The position numbers and the translations under genes were made by a program. 64,000 nt of DNA, from contig NC_085923.1 in NCBI RefSeq assembly GCF_035222485.1, positions 124,001 through 188,000 on the forward strand. Direction: 5' to 3'. This document shows positions 1 to 10,355 of the stretch, one piece after another. The notes under the pieces are model-generated. The model was not told the origin of the DNA and did no database searches. It was given only the letters and a program-made list of their open reading frames with translations. This DNA is from Podospora pseudoanserina (taxonomy: Eukaryota; Ascomycota; Sordariomycetes; Sordariales; Podosporaceae). The stretch's first letter is position 1, and each line of letters starts with the position of its first letter.

Positions 1-835
1 CTTTGACCTGCGACTTGTGTCTGACAGGAGTCTCAAGGAGGAATACCGGGCACTAAAGCGATCTGTCGACACAATCACGTTCAATCTCGGCCCCATGACA
101 ATCGACAGGAGCATCGATGCGGCCAGCTTCCTGGAGCGAGAGGGAAAAGGCCAGGAGAGGCTTTTTGTAAAGGCTCTCATCTGGGCCATGATCCTGGATG
201 GCTTCTTCTCGGTGCCGTACGGGTTTGGAGCACTGGGGCCTGGGGGCAATGGGGGGCCATTGTTTGAACTGTACCGGAGCTGGAAGGGAATCGTCGAGGG
301 TGATGGGTCAAAGGACGAGAATGGTCCTCTGGGACAGAATGAGTTTGGGCCTTTGTACCGGGATCGATATGCGAATTCGTGGCGCTCGGCGACTTTTCAG
401 TCTATCCTGTATGCTGCTGCAGCAAAGGATGCGGATGGCAACAGTCTGGCCACTGGGGTCAGCAAGACTGTCCAGGTCAATCGTCAACGAGTCCAGGATA
501 ACATGCTGGCGATGCTGAAGAGCGTTTGCTGTGGCGATGTCAGCAAAGAGATACAAGAGGAGCTGACGGTGGCCGTGGGGAGGGCGAGTGAGCTGGCCAT
601 TGTGTTCGGAGCACATCGAGCAAATGTTTGTTTTAGCACCCCCAAACGAGGCGATGCAGTTGAACTCGGACGGGAGTTCGTCGACTGCCAAGACAGCGAT
701 GGCAGCAAAGGGGTTACCGTGACGGTTGAGCTGCCGGTGCTACCGGCTCTGTTCATCATCGGCGATGGGAAGAATGATCTGACAAGTGTTTTGTGCGTGG
801 AGCAAGGGGAGGTATTACCGGTAGCCGGCTCATGA
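1..835 (+). CDS. 3' end of an unrecognised protein-coding gene (partial)
   Basis: The frame is open from the left edge of the window to a TGA at 833-835, so the true start lies outside. A 3' splice site (pyrimidine-rich stretch then CTGACAG ending at 27) suggests that 28-835 is the last exon. The visible ~265 residues have normal, mixed composition. A hydrophobic stretch (FVKALIWAMILDGFF) lies near the start, followed by Gly/Pro-rich sequence (YGFGALGPGGNGG) and a C-terminal part rich in Val. There is no signal peptide and no motif I can assign to a family. No ATG precedes the open frame inside the window, so the first residues may be intronic. Function unknown. Confidence 0.6.
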   Translation, partial: FDLRLVSDRSLKEEYRALKRSVDTITFNLGPMTIDRSIDAASFLEREGKGQERLFVKALIWAMILDGFFSVPYGFGALGPGGNGGPLFELYRSWKGIVEGDGSKDENGPLGQNEFGPLYRDRYANSWRSATFQSILYAAAAKDADGNSLATGVSKTVQVNRQRVQDNMLAMLKSVCCGDVSKEIQEELTVAVGRASELAIVFGAHRANVCFSTPKRGDAVELGREFVDCQDSDGSKGVTVTVELPVLPALFIIGDGKNDLTSVLCVEQGEVLPVAGS

Positions 836-1371
836 TAGACGTGGAGGTACCTCAATCAAGGAGAGAATCATCATGGCTGATGACGACCAGAACAGGGCAG
901 CCGTACATGCTCCCCTCACCCCAAGACGACCCCCTCCATCCATCTTGTGCCAATCACGCCGTTCACGGCATGTCTGTGTAACCATGACAATTGTGCTGTC
1001 TTGTACAGGATTCCACGGCCCTTGCCTTGGAAGCTCTTTTGATTCGCCCTCGGCATGTCAGATAGGTATGCCACACGGTGCTCGTAAATGCGACCCTTGA
1101 TGTGCATCGAGGGTCTATCGCTGCCGGCAGATGGGGTTGTCAGCACAGAGGTGACGTGATCTGCGTCCCCTGATATCACTTGGTTGTGTGTGCTTGACGA
1201 CATGTCTGTCGTGTGTATCCCGAGTATAATAGGCACACTCGCATTCTATCAAGCCGAGCCGGACTTGTTCGCCGTCCAAGACATCATAAATAAGCCCGAC
1301 TCGTCTTCTCAACGTTGCAAGGCCGAAGCACACAGTATGCCCAGGTGCCTTAGGTAGGTCACCACTTCATA
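836..1371. other. Intergenic region, gene 1 terminator side and P450 promoter
   Basis: This 536-bp gap lies between the stop of the first gene and the ATG of the P450. It has no convincing reading frame. An AT-rich patch (CATAAATAAG, about 1284-1293) lies ~80 bp before the P450 ATG and could act as a TATA-like element. Nothing else recognised. Confidence 0.5.
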
Positions 1372-3033
1372 ATGTCCCCCATATCCTCAGCCCTCCACGC
1401 GGCTCTTGCCAGCCTTCACCTTCTCCCCATCCTCTCCCTCTCCTCCCTCGCCCTCCTCATCCTCTGGCACTACCTCTCCTACCGCCCCCTCTCGCACATC
1501 CCCGGCCCCTTCCTCGCCAAATTCACCAACCTTTACAAAATCTACGCCTGGTCCACAGCCCGTCAAGCCCATGTCTACGGCGCCCTCCCCGCCAAGTTCT
1601 CCTCCTCCCTCATCCGCATCGCCCCCCAAGAACTCCTCTCCTCCGACCCGGACTTCATCCGCCAGATGAACTCGGCCCGCACGGAATATGCCCGCTCAAG
1701 CTGGTACACCCCCCTCCGCCTCGACCCCTGGGGCGAGAACCTCTTTGTCTGCACCTCCAACACGGCGCACACCGCCCTTCGGGCCAAGCTCGCAAACGGG
1801 TACAACGCGAAGGAGGTCCCATCGTTGGAGAGCGACATCGAGCACATCATTAGCAAACTTGTGTCCTATATCAGGAAGCGATGCATTTCCGAGCCACGCG
1901 GCCCGACGAGGAAGGTGGACTTTGCGAGAATCTCCCAGTTCTTCACGCTCGATGTTATCACCAGAGTCGCTTATGGGAAGGAGTTTGGGTATCTAGACCG
2001 GAACGAGGACATGTTTGACTGGATCAGAACGATCAACGACCAGGCGGCGTGGTTGGGCATCATGAGTGATTGGCCTGTTGTGGGCAAGATCTTGACGAAC
2101 AAGCACGTCCTCGCGGTTGTTGGGCCGGAGAAGAAGAAGAAGTCTGGCGGGGGGGTGGGAGGGATTATGAAGATGGCTGAGGAGATCGTCGCCGAGAGGT
2201 TCGCCCCTGGGGCGGAGAAGGATAGGAAGGACATGCTCGGGGTCTTTGTCCGGCATGGGGTTACGCAGCGGGAGTGCGAGGTGGAGGTGCCGTTTCAGAT
2301 TGTGGCGGGGAGTGACACTACGGCTGTGGCGGTGAGGGGGGTCGTGCTCTATTTGGCGGCGTGTAGGAGGGTGTATTTGAGATTGCAGAAAGAAATTGAC
2401 GACGGGGTGAGGGAGGGGAGGATTTCGAGTCCGGTGAAGAATGAGGAGGGGAAGAGGTTGGAGTTGTTGCAGGTGAGTTTGCCGTGTGGGGGTTTTTGCT
2501 GAAGACAGGACTGACGGTTGGCAGGCTGTGATTTATGAGACTCTTCGCATGCAGCCTCCTATTATGGCCCTACTGCTCAAGCAAGTACCGCCTCAGGGGG
2601 ATTACATCAACGGCCAGTTTATCCCCGGTGGCACGAGGGTCGGGCAGAACGCCTGGGCGATCATGCAAGACAAAGCCCTCTTTGGCGAAGATGCCGATGT
2701 GTTTCGACCTGAGAGGTGGCTCGAGGTTGACCCCGTGACCAAGAGGAAGATGGTCGACACGGTCGAGATGATTTTTGGGTATGGGAGATGGGTCTGCCTC
2801 GGCAAGCCGATGGCTTTTATGGAGTTGAACAAGGTCATTATTGAGGCAAGGCTTTCGATTGATTAGTTGTTGGCATTAACACCTTGGCTAACAATCACCA
2901 GCTACTCCGCCGCTTTGACTTTGAGATGGCAGACCCCAAAGGCAGGATGAGGGAGAAGGAGTACGGTCTGTTGATTCAGAGTGGACAGTGGATGAGGATT
3001 ACCGAGAGATTCCCAGAATACAGGGAGGAGTGA
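1372..3033 (+). CDS. Cytochrome P450 monooxygenase, pisatin-demethylase-like
   Basis: Three exons: 1372-2472, 2525-2845 and 2902-3033, giving 517 aa. An N-terminal membrane anchor (about residues 15-36) is followed by a proline hinge (HIPGPF). The I-helix oxygen-binding motif AGSDTT is at 312-317, the K-helix ExxR (ETLR) at 372-375, and the haem loop FGYGRWVCLG carries the ligand Cys458. All P450 hallmarks are intact, so an ER-bound, haem-dependent oxidase is expected. The N-terminal half resembles fungal pisatin demethylase/benzoate hydroxylase-like P450s, which is family inference only; the substrate is unknown. The second intron (2846-2901) begins with GC rather than GT; removing it restores the usual NKVIIELLRRFDF junction and it has a GCTAAC branch point. 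The nearest secondary-metabolism-type neighbours are the UstYa protein and the broken GMC oxidase, with a cellulase between them. Confidence 0.9.
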
Positions 3034-3825
3034 GGTCACAAGGCTCGAACACTTCCGGAAGCAACTTTGACATATTGACATATTGAGCCCTGCGAATGGA
3101 TGTTAGCCCAGCCCAAGGTCTTGACAATCGTCCTAATCCCACACAAGGGCCGATAGGAGGGAGAGTCGATATTATTCCAACTCCTATAGACATTGGTTCT
3201 CAACTGACCCAAATAGAGCCTACAGCTGTGGGGAGCATAATAGACCTCAATCCAGAACAATGATTGGAGCGGGAAGACGAGGCAGTCAAGCGCAGTGCTG
3301 AAGCGCGCCACTGGTAAAGCGTTTCCGACTACCGAGAATCCCCATAACGTTCCTACTTCGGCCAAATATGTGCCCAAGTTTATGGGGTTCTCCCCCGATG
3401 TGACCCCACAGAACTAGACCGGGCCTAGCAAACGCGGGCGTCTGCCTCCGTTTTTCGCCCGTTTCGACAGCCGCAACCTCCTCCGCATCGCTTCCGGAAC
3501 ATCGGCGGCGCACCCCAGCCGTGAGCGGGCCCGGCCGACCTGCTGGCGATGGGAATCACTTCGATTCATGCCGTGAAAGGAGCACATGATGTCACGGAAT
3601 GGACACCATCTACGGCTTCGTGAGCCGGGTTAGGCAGGTCTTGATCCCGGGTTGACGGGATGCTTTCCGCAACAGCTGGGACAGACTCAACTGAGAATGC
3701 GAATCCCGACACCTAGAGAGGATTCTTGATATAAAAGATGACCCCAAGACAGTCTCGGTCTGGTGCTTGCTCTTGATCAACAGGGTCAACACCGGGAAGT
3801 CTTCTCAACAGTCGCTGCCGACAAC
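3034..3825. other. Intergenic region with promoter of the GH6 gene
   Basis: This 792-bp gap has no supported gene. Several CYCCRS-like words (for example CCCCAC near 3409 and CCCCAG near 3514) match the degenerate consensus of the carbon-catabolite repressor CreA/CRE1. Such short words occur often by chance. A clear TATA box lies at 3730-3735. Confidence 0.45.
3730..3735 (+). promoter_or_regulatory. TATA box of the GH6 endoglucanase gene
   Basis: TATAAA stands 96 bp upstream of the ATG at 3826, the spacing common for strongly regulated secreted-enzyme genes in fungi. Confidence 0.6.
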
Positions 3826-5186
3826 ATGCGCGCCGTCTACGCCATTCTCGCTGGCTTGCTTGCCACCGGCAGTGCCTCTCCCCTTGAGGCACGCCAGTCC
3901 GGCAACCCCTTTGTTGGCCGCAGCCTGTTCGTCAACCCCAAGTACAGCGAGTCGCTCGAGAGGACTCGCCAGGCCTTCCTGTCCCGCGGAGACCAGACCA
4001 ACGCGGCCAAGGTGCAGTACGTCCAGAACAAGGTCGGCACCTTTGTCTGGATCTCCAACATCTTCCTCCTTCGCGACATCGATGACGCCATCCGCAATGC
4101 CCGCGCTGCTCAGTCTAGGGGCGAGAAGCCCATCGTCGGTCTTGTGCTGTACAACCTCCCCGACCGCGACTGCAGCGCCGGTCATTCTTCAGGAGAGCTG
4201 AGTCTGGACCAAAACGGTCTGAACCGTTACCGCACCGAGTATGTCCAGCCTTTTGCTCAGAAGCTCAAGGCCGCATCGGATCTTCAGTTTGCTGTTATTC
4301 TTGAGCCTGATGCCATCGGCAACATGGTGACCGGTACCACTGCCTTCTGCCGCAACGCCCGCGGGCCTCAGCAGGACGGCATTGCCTATGCCATTCAGCA
4401 GCTCCAGGCCAGCAACATCCACCTCTACCTTGACGTCGCCAACGGCGGCTGGCTCGGCTGGGCGGACAACCTCAAGCCTAGTAAGCAGTGACCTCCTCTC
4501 ACAAAACCCAAAGAGATCGAACTAACTCCCTTTTAGCCGCCGCCGAAGTAGCCACCATCCTCCAAAAGGCCGGCAGCAACGCCCGCATCCGCGGCTACTC
4601 CAGCAACGTCTCCAACTACAATCCCTACTCCACCAACAACCCACCCCCATACACGGCCGGCAGCCCCTCGGCCGACGAGTCCCGCTACGCCACCTCCCTC
4701 GGCAACGCCCTCCGCGAGCGCGGCCTCCCCACCAACTTCATCATCGACCAAGGCCGCGTCGCCCTCGACGGTGCCCGCAAGGAATGGGGCGAGTGGTGCA
4801 ACGTCTCCCCCGCCGGCTTCGGTCAACCCTTCACGACCAACACCAACAACCCCAACGTCGACGCCATCCTCTGGGTCAAGCCCGGTGGCGAGTCGGACGG
4901 GACGTGTGGCATGTCGGGGGCTCCGCAGGCGGGCGCGTGGTTTGATGCCTATGCGCAGATGTTGACCACGAATGCGCACCCCGAGATTCGTGCTGATGGT
5001 GGTGGTGGTGGTAGCCCTGCTCCCGGGCCTAGCTCGACGGCCGTGGCGCCTTCGCCAAGTGCTACTCCGGGTGGAAACTGTGCTGCTAGGTGGGCTCAAT
5101 GTGGCGGGCAGGGATGGACGGGGCCGACGTGCTGTGCCCAGGGGACGTGCCAGGCTAGTAACCAGTGGTATTCGCAGTGCTTGTAG
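3826..5186 (+). CDS. Secreted GH6 endoglucanase with C-terminal CBM1
   Basis: Exons 3826-4480 and 4537-5186 (56-nt intron, phase 1) give 434 aa. Residues 1-17 or so are a signal peptide, followed by a short propeptide ending near EARQ. The GH6 core shows [11 protein letters not shown] (Tyr109, Asp115) and [12 protein letters not shown] (Asp162), the equivalents of the catalytic residues of Trichoderma Cel6A. The segment [19 protein letters not shown] lacks the ~20-residue C-terminal loop that closes the cellobiohydrolase tunnel, so an open cleft and endo-acting cleavage of beta-1,4-glucan are expected, as in Humicola insolens Cel6B, which it strongly resembles from memory. A Gly/Pro/Ser linker (about 370-398) leads to a 36-residue CBM1 (399-434) with its conserved Cys and aromatic residues. 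I chose the ATG at 3826 because it begins the signal peptide and sits 96 bp after a TATA box. Confidence 0.95.
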
Positions 5187-6270
5187 ATTGTATATGGTGG
5201 TTGGCAAGAAGGGGTGTGGAGAAAGATGTAACTAGCATGTGTGGTTGACTTTGTACATAAGCATGGTCTATGAGATGGCATATGGGTCATGAACACGAAT
5301 CTCAGGGCAAAATTCATATGTGTGACTCTATCATCAAGTCTTCAGACCGAAGGAGCTTGTTCGAGTTAAGCTTTACGAGCGAACTTGACAATGGAAGCCG
5401 CTAAGCCCACCTACCAGACTTAACTTAGTGCTTGGCTTGACTTTGACAGTTAAGCCAAGTTTTATGCCAACCCTGATCAAACCTATATCTTCGTTCTATG
5501 ACCCAACATCCCCTAGTAGACCACAAGTTCAAGTTTCCAATCTATCATACTCCTGGACAATGCCTACCTAGGTGACTGGACACTAGGTCCTAGAACGATG
5601 TCGCCCTCCTCTGCTGGCGTGACCTTGGTTCGCCCACGGCTTTGTTGGCATGGAATTACCTAAACACTGGAAATAGACCCAAGCTGAATGTCCCGAAGCG
5701 TTCTTCCTCTGGCGGAGTATTCCCGCTGTTAATTATGCACCCGCGTACCGTCCTGGGTTAAACAAAAGAGCTGGCCGCTGCAGCACAAGGCTCATGAGAG
5801 CCCCAACCTTGAAGCTTTCGCAAAAGAACAGACCTCCATCTGCGACACCAGACGGGAAAGTGCGGGAAATGCATCTATTCAGGCAGTGGCATATGGCAAT
5901 GATCGACATTGTCCATTGTGATTTTCACACGGCAGGACACATGCCAAGCCTCGCCCCAGACGTGCTCCTTTGCAAACAATCAGGCTCAGACATCTTGGGG
6001 TTCTTTGTTCTATAAAAGATGCCGCTGTACCCTACGTCAAGACTGTGGCATGTGCTATGGATACGGAACCTGTTCGCCCTCAATCCCTGACCCCCGACCC
6101 CTATTTTCTTAACGTCTAACACCTAAGGTTAAGGAAAGTCAACTTGGCTCCTCCGTCCATTTTCCAAGAAACTGTGCACCCCAGTTTTCTTCTTCTCATT
6201 CTGTGTACTTTTATTTATTTTTATTCTGTGTACTTTTCTTTATTTTTATTCTTGGTGGCTTCTTCCTAAG
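5187..6270. other. Intergenic region between GH6 and UstYa-type genes
   Basis: No gene is supported in this 1.1-kb gap. An 8-bp inverted repeat (CTTGGCTT at 5431-5438 and AAGCCAAG at 5452-5459) with a 13-nt loop lies 245 bp after the GH6 stop. A TATAAAAG box is at 6011-6018. Just before the next gene an AT-rich tandem duplication of about 27 bp (TTCTGTGTACTTTT-TTATTTTTA, about 6199-6251) forms the leader. Confidence 0.5.
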
Positions 6271-7236
6271 ATGGCATCATCACGATACAGCCTCGACAGC
6301 AGAACAACCTTCGCTGGGTCCCCGATCAGCCCTTCAACAACACATGCCATTCCCAAGCTGCATGGTGAAGGACTGGGTCTGTTACACAACTGGGAAAAGT
6401 CTCCTCGCAGTCGCACCATAATTCGGAGTTGGCGAGATGACACGACTCAAGAAGGCCAAACACCAGCCAGGAGATCACGGGTCCTTATAATCACGTTGTA
6501 CCTTCTCGCCTTCTTCACCGTCCTAATCTGCAGCTGCGCGACATGGGGCATCGTCGCCTATTCCACATTACAAACATCTTCTCAGTGCAACTCTCACGTC
6601 ACGAGCGGGAAAGAGGACACCCTCCACCTCGCCTCAGACATCAGCGGCCTTGTGCCAGAATGTATGATTTTTCCCTTTTTTTCTCCTCACAGCCCACCCA
6701 GGACACGGCTCTAAACAACCCTACCTACCTACCTAGTCTCCCTCCGCCCCCAAACCTTCCACCCTGACCCCGAGGCCCCAACCAACAGCACCACCCCCCC
6801 TCCCGCCTGGACCTCCTCCTTCCCCCTCGGCAACGGCTTCATCACCACCCCACCCAACTTCACCCCCTCCGGCAATTCCCACCTCCCTCCCCCGATGGAG
6901 TTCCATAACCAGCAAGTCTACTCGGTGGCTGTCTTCCACCAGCTTCACTGCCTGCAGATGATCATGACGAGGTACAACTCGCTTGTTGCGGGTAATGTTA
7001 AGTATAAAAGAATGCAAGGGCATGATGATGACCAGAGCCACATCAACCACTGCTTTGGCTACCTGAGACAGAGCCTCATGTGTTGCGGTGATACCGCGCT
7101 TGAGGGGCAGAATCCGGAGACGGAGGGGCAAAAGGTCGAGACCGATGGGATGGGGGTGGTGCACATGTGCAAGGACTTTCAGGTGGTTGTGGAATGGGTG
7201 GAGGGGAGGAGGGTTAGTGACGAGAGGGGGGTTTAG
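6271..7236 (+). CDS. UstYa-family (DUF3328) membrane protein
   Basis: Exons 6271-6661 and 6737-7236 (75-nt intron, phase 1) give 296 aa. The N-terminal 70 residues are basic and probably cytosolic. One transmembrane helix spans about 71-97 (VLIITLYLLAFFTVLICSC), and the rest is lumenal. The two HxxHC signatures that define the family are intact: HQLHC at 198-202 and HINHC at 232-236. UstYa-type proteins act in fungal RiPP pathways (ustiloxin, cyclochlorotine, asperipin) in oxidation and cyclisation, and also occur in other secondary-metabolite clusters. No repetitive, Kex2-cleaved precursor peptide was found nearby, so a RiPP role here is unproven. The closest possible partners are the P450 at 1372 and the broken GMC oxidase immediately downstream. 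Confidence 0.9.
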
Positions 7237-7615
7237 GTGTATCAGTGTGTACTAGTTTCTTTCTCGGACGCTCTGCTTGTGGCATTTACTCGCGATTATG
7301 GGTTAGGATGTTCAATTTGGGGGCTTCGGGGACACAAAATGTAGAACGGGAATGAGCTGCCCGAAATGGCGCTCTTGGCGGAGTTGTACAGCCGAGAGAC
7401 GATCTAGGAGAGGCGCAATAAACCCGAGAAACATGCAGTCATCATCAGCCTTATCAATAGTCCTATGTTGTGTAGCTTCTGTTGGACATTGAGATGGATT
7501 TACCAATGGAGATAAGGTAGACTGGAGCATCCTCATTAGTACGTATGGTATAACTCTGATCCCCTCCAGTGCACTGTTCCTCTCTATCATTTCTTCGCAT
7601 TAGGTCCCAAGCAAG
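7237..7615. other. Short intergenic region
   Basis: This 379-bp gap lies between the UstYa-type gene and the GMC pseudogene. Apart from presumed terminator and promoter sequence I see nothing in it. Confidence 0.4.
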
Positions 7616-8868
7616 ATGTTGGCAGAAGTCTTGAGCGGCTTCTTTTTCCTTGCGGCAGGTTTCGCCCAAGGTCAACCATGGGATTTTGTGTAAGTTATTG
7701 CCTTAGTCTACTCTTCGCCTTCGACACAGGCTATTAATGCCGAGCTCAGGATCGTAGGCGGGGGAACAGCTGGTCTTACACTCGCTGCACGTTTCTCTGA
7801 GATCCCCTCGTCCAATATCCTGGTTCTCGAAGGAGCTGCAGCCGTATTTACAAGAAATCAGAGCAGTTTGTGACTTCATCAAAGGAGGTCAAGCACGATC
7901 TAGGAGTCCAGTTTCTTGACGAGACAGTGCATGGGAAGAATGGACCAATCGTAAACTCCTTTCCAGAAGTCTACGGCCCGTTCCAGAAGACATGGGCGAG
8001 AACATTTGAGAAGCTGGGCCTAGGGGTCACCGGAGACCCGAGAGGAGGACTTTCTTTGGGCGGCTTTGCTAATCCGTTCAACATTGACTCGAAGACCAAG
8101 GAACGGAGCTACCCTGGTAACAGGCACTATCTTGCAGCCAAAGGGAGAAAGAATCTCAAGGTCATTACCGGGGCTCGCTCTCGTGACAAAGATTCACACC
8201 GATGTGAGAAAGCAAGGCGCCCGCCCCTCCAACTGTCACAGGCGTGGGGTATTCCAAAGACGGAGTGAAACACAATGTCTGGATCAACGAGGAGGTGATT
8301 GTCTCGGCAAGAGCAGTTGAGTCTCCCAAGCTGCTAGAGCTGCCTGGGATTGGCAGCTCTAGACTTCTGAACAAGTTGGGAATCAAGGTGGTGGTCAACA
8401 ATGGCTTTTGTTGGAGAGAATTACCAAAATCACCTCATGTTGCCTCTGGGGTTAGTACCTTGCTCATTGTCCTCAAGATCCTGAGATCTAGAACCCTAAC
8501 ACCCACACCAGATTAATGGCGAAATCCCCATCTCACCACAGCCGAAGACTTCGCCGACCCCGCTGTCTTCCAAGCAGCCTTCTCCAAATACCTTACCAAC
8601 CGCGCCGGTCCCCTAACCGTTGTAAACGCCAGCTCAGCCCTCCCCGCAAATGCAGCCATCGCGCGGCAGCGTGCACATCTCCTTTTCCTCCCCCTCGAAA
8701 CCCCCAGTGCTAAGCCCAAGCTACCTCTCCCACCCCATCGACCGGCATATCGTCCGCCTAGGCGTAGTGCACCTCCAGAAGATCACCTCCACTCCGCCGT
8801 TGCCGCATTTGTTGGAAAAGGGGGGCAAGGTTTTCCAACCGGGGTACCCAAGGGGGGGGATGCGGTAA
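7616..8868 (+). pseudogene. Broken secreted GMC oxidoreductase (AA3-like)
   Basis: An ATG at 7616 opens a signal-peptide-like sequence, and a normal 60-nt intron (7690-7749) leads to the FAD-binding motif IVGGGTAGLTLAAR. Soon after LVLEGA the frame ends in a stop. Homologous sequence resumes near 7849 (YKKSEQFVTSSKEVKHDLG), so ~80-100 residues, including the usual GGSSAINGM-type segment, appear deleted. The middle part (FPEVYGPFQKTWARTFEKLG; ALVTKIHTDVRKQG; ESPKLLELPGIGSS; ENYQNHLMLPLG; TTAEDFADPAVFQAAF) is spread over all three frames, with shifts near 8170 and 8400. A relic intron lies around 8452-8512. The end (KVFQPGYPRGGMR) lacks the C-terminal catalytic His region. The ancestral enzyme would have been a secreted FAD alcohol oxidase or dehydrogenase. 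The lesions are indels rather than RIP-type transitions. Confidence 0.85.
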
Positions 8869-9559
8869 ATAGTGCTGTGGTTGCTGTGACTGAGAGGGCG
8901 GGGCGGGAGGGGGGTGTTGTGAAGGGGGAGTATGGGTTTGGTGGGGGGTAGTTGAGGAGGGTAGAAATGGGGGTAGGCTATGGATGCATGTTTTTGTTGT
9001 TGAAACATTCGTATTGGATTCTGTTGTCCACCTGCTAATTGGAACGATACTCTGATGCCAGGTAGGTATCCAAAACTTGAGGCTCACAGCTCGGACTCTG
9101 TGGGTGAGTGGCATCCTGCTTGTCGACGGCAGAGTCGACATGTGAGTTCCGACATGTCGGGCATGTTCTTGTCAGATTAGTCAGTAACGCCCACTGTTAG
9201 GGAATTAATATCTTGGCCGTAGGACCAGGACCACTCGGTTCGGCCTTTTCCAGCCACCTGGGACTCTCCCTCGTGGAACACGGGAATCGACACCTTTTTG
9301 GACCCCAATATACGATTCGACAGCTCTCCCAAAGATACCTTATGCCCGTAGAAAGTCGAAAGTGTATTTATTGGATCATTCTGATAGGTGAAGGACTACC
9401 AAAATGTGACGCACAGTACCGTACGGGAACCAGGAACCAACAGGTTAGGCAGCACTGGACGAGGCTCGATCACGACGTACCACCAAAAGACGAGACCGAA
9501 ACATCACCCTCCCTGCATGAACTAGTTTGGTGAAATTGCGTGCTCCTTCTATACCTAGG
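8869..9559. other. Intergenic region downstream of the GMC relic
   Basis: This region is G-rich just after the pseudogene and then of mixed composition. No reading frame with recognisable sequence. Presumed promoter for the gene starting near 9646. Confidence 0.4.
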
Positions 9560-9567
9560 TATATAAG
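9560..9567 (+). promoter_or_regulatory. TATA box of the CTG-start gene
   Basis: TATATAAG lies 79 bp upstream of the proposed CTG initiation codon. It helps fix where transcription, and hence translation, of the following secreted-protein gene begins. Confidence 0.55.
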
Positions 9568-9645
9568 GCCCCTTCCTTCGCCTTGTACTTTTCTCATTTG
9601 TCCTCATATCCTTCTTCCTCGTCAGCCACAAATAATCCTCTCAAA

Positions 9646-10227
9646 CTGAAGTTCTCAACCCTCCTCGCCATCAGCAGTGCTGCTCTCGTCTCTGCCACTG
9701 ACGAAGGCAACGGACTCACTCTCCCCACTTCGACCGATGCGAATCAGTTTGTCTCGGCGGTCTACTCACCATCCCCCGTCCCCTCCGAGGTATCGCCATT
9801 CATCACGCCGCTGGCCACAACGTGGTACAAGGTCCAGAGCTCCTTTATGCACAACCCCAAATACCCTTCCTTCACTTCGGATATCGTTTCGGCAATCACC
9901 CATGCCCCCGATTCCGAGGCTTTGCTGCAGGCTATGTTGACTGGTGGGGAGTGGAACAGGAACCAGGTGAGGACTCAGTCGTGGTATGTTTCCCTGATGA
10001 TGGCGTGATGTGTTTAGAAAAGAGTATGCTGACAGCGAGAATCTGATGGTAGGTACGACAATCATGTGCTGAAGGACTCAAAGGACTTTGTCTCGCAGTA
10101 CCTCGAGGCCTGGGAGAAGGCCGCCGAGGAAGTGACTAAGAGCGGCGCTGCCCCTCGGGGCATGGGCACGGGTATGGCCGTGGCTGTGGCAGGTGTAGCT
10201 GCTGGTGTCATCGCCGCTGTGTTGTAA
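9646..10227 (+). CDS. Small secreted, probably GPI-anchored protein lacking an ATG start
   Basis: Exons 9646-9983 and 10053-10227 (69-nt intron) encode ~170 aa if translation starts at the CTG at 9646. From there the sequence reads as a textbook signal peptide (KFSTLLAISSAALVSA after the initiator). Next come ~135 residues of unknown type, then a small Gly/Ala region and a hydrophobic C-terminus (MAVAVAGVAAGVIAAVL) typical of a GPI-attachment signal. Between the TATA box and this point no ATG exists in any frame. The first in-frame ATG is near 9848 and would remove the signal peptide. The gene therefore either uses a near-cognate CTG (A at -3, favourable) or has lost its start codon. The rest of the frame and the intron are intact, which favours function. 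No family recognised. Confidence 0.65.
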
Positions 10228-10355
10228 GGTAGACATCGTGACATTTTACGCGAGACGCGTGGCGAGACGCAATCTTTGATATTACATACCAAAACATACC
10301 CTACAAAAGCAACCAACCTTCCCCCCCGCCCCCCCTTCCCTCTCTTCCAATTAAC

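Noticed and set aside
9583-9645. Upstream extension of the CTG-start gene from a TTG at 9583
   Set aside because: Adds non-signal sequence before a perfect signal peptide and uses a rarer start codon with no support.
6271-10227. RiPP precursor peptide near the UstYa gene
   Set aside because: No open frame shows tandem repeats separated by Kex2-type KR sites; the small secreted protein at 9646 has no internal repeats.
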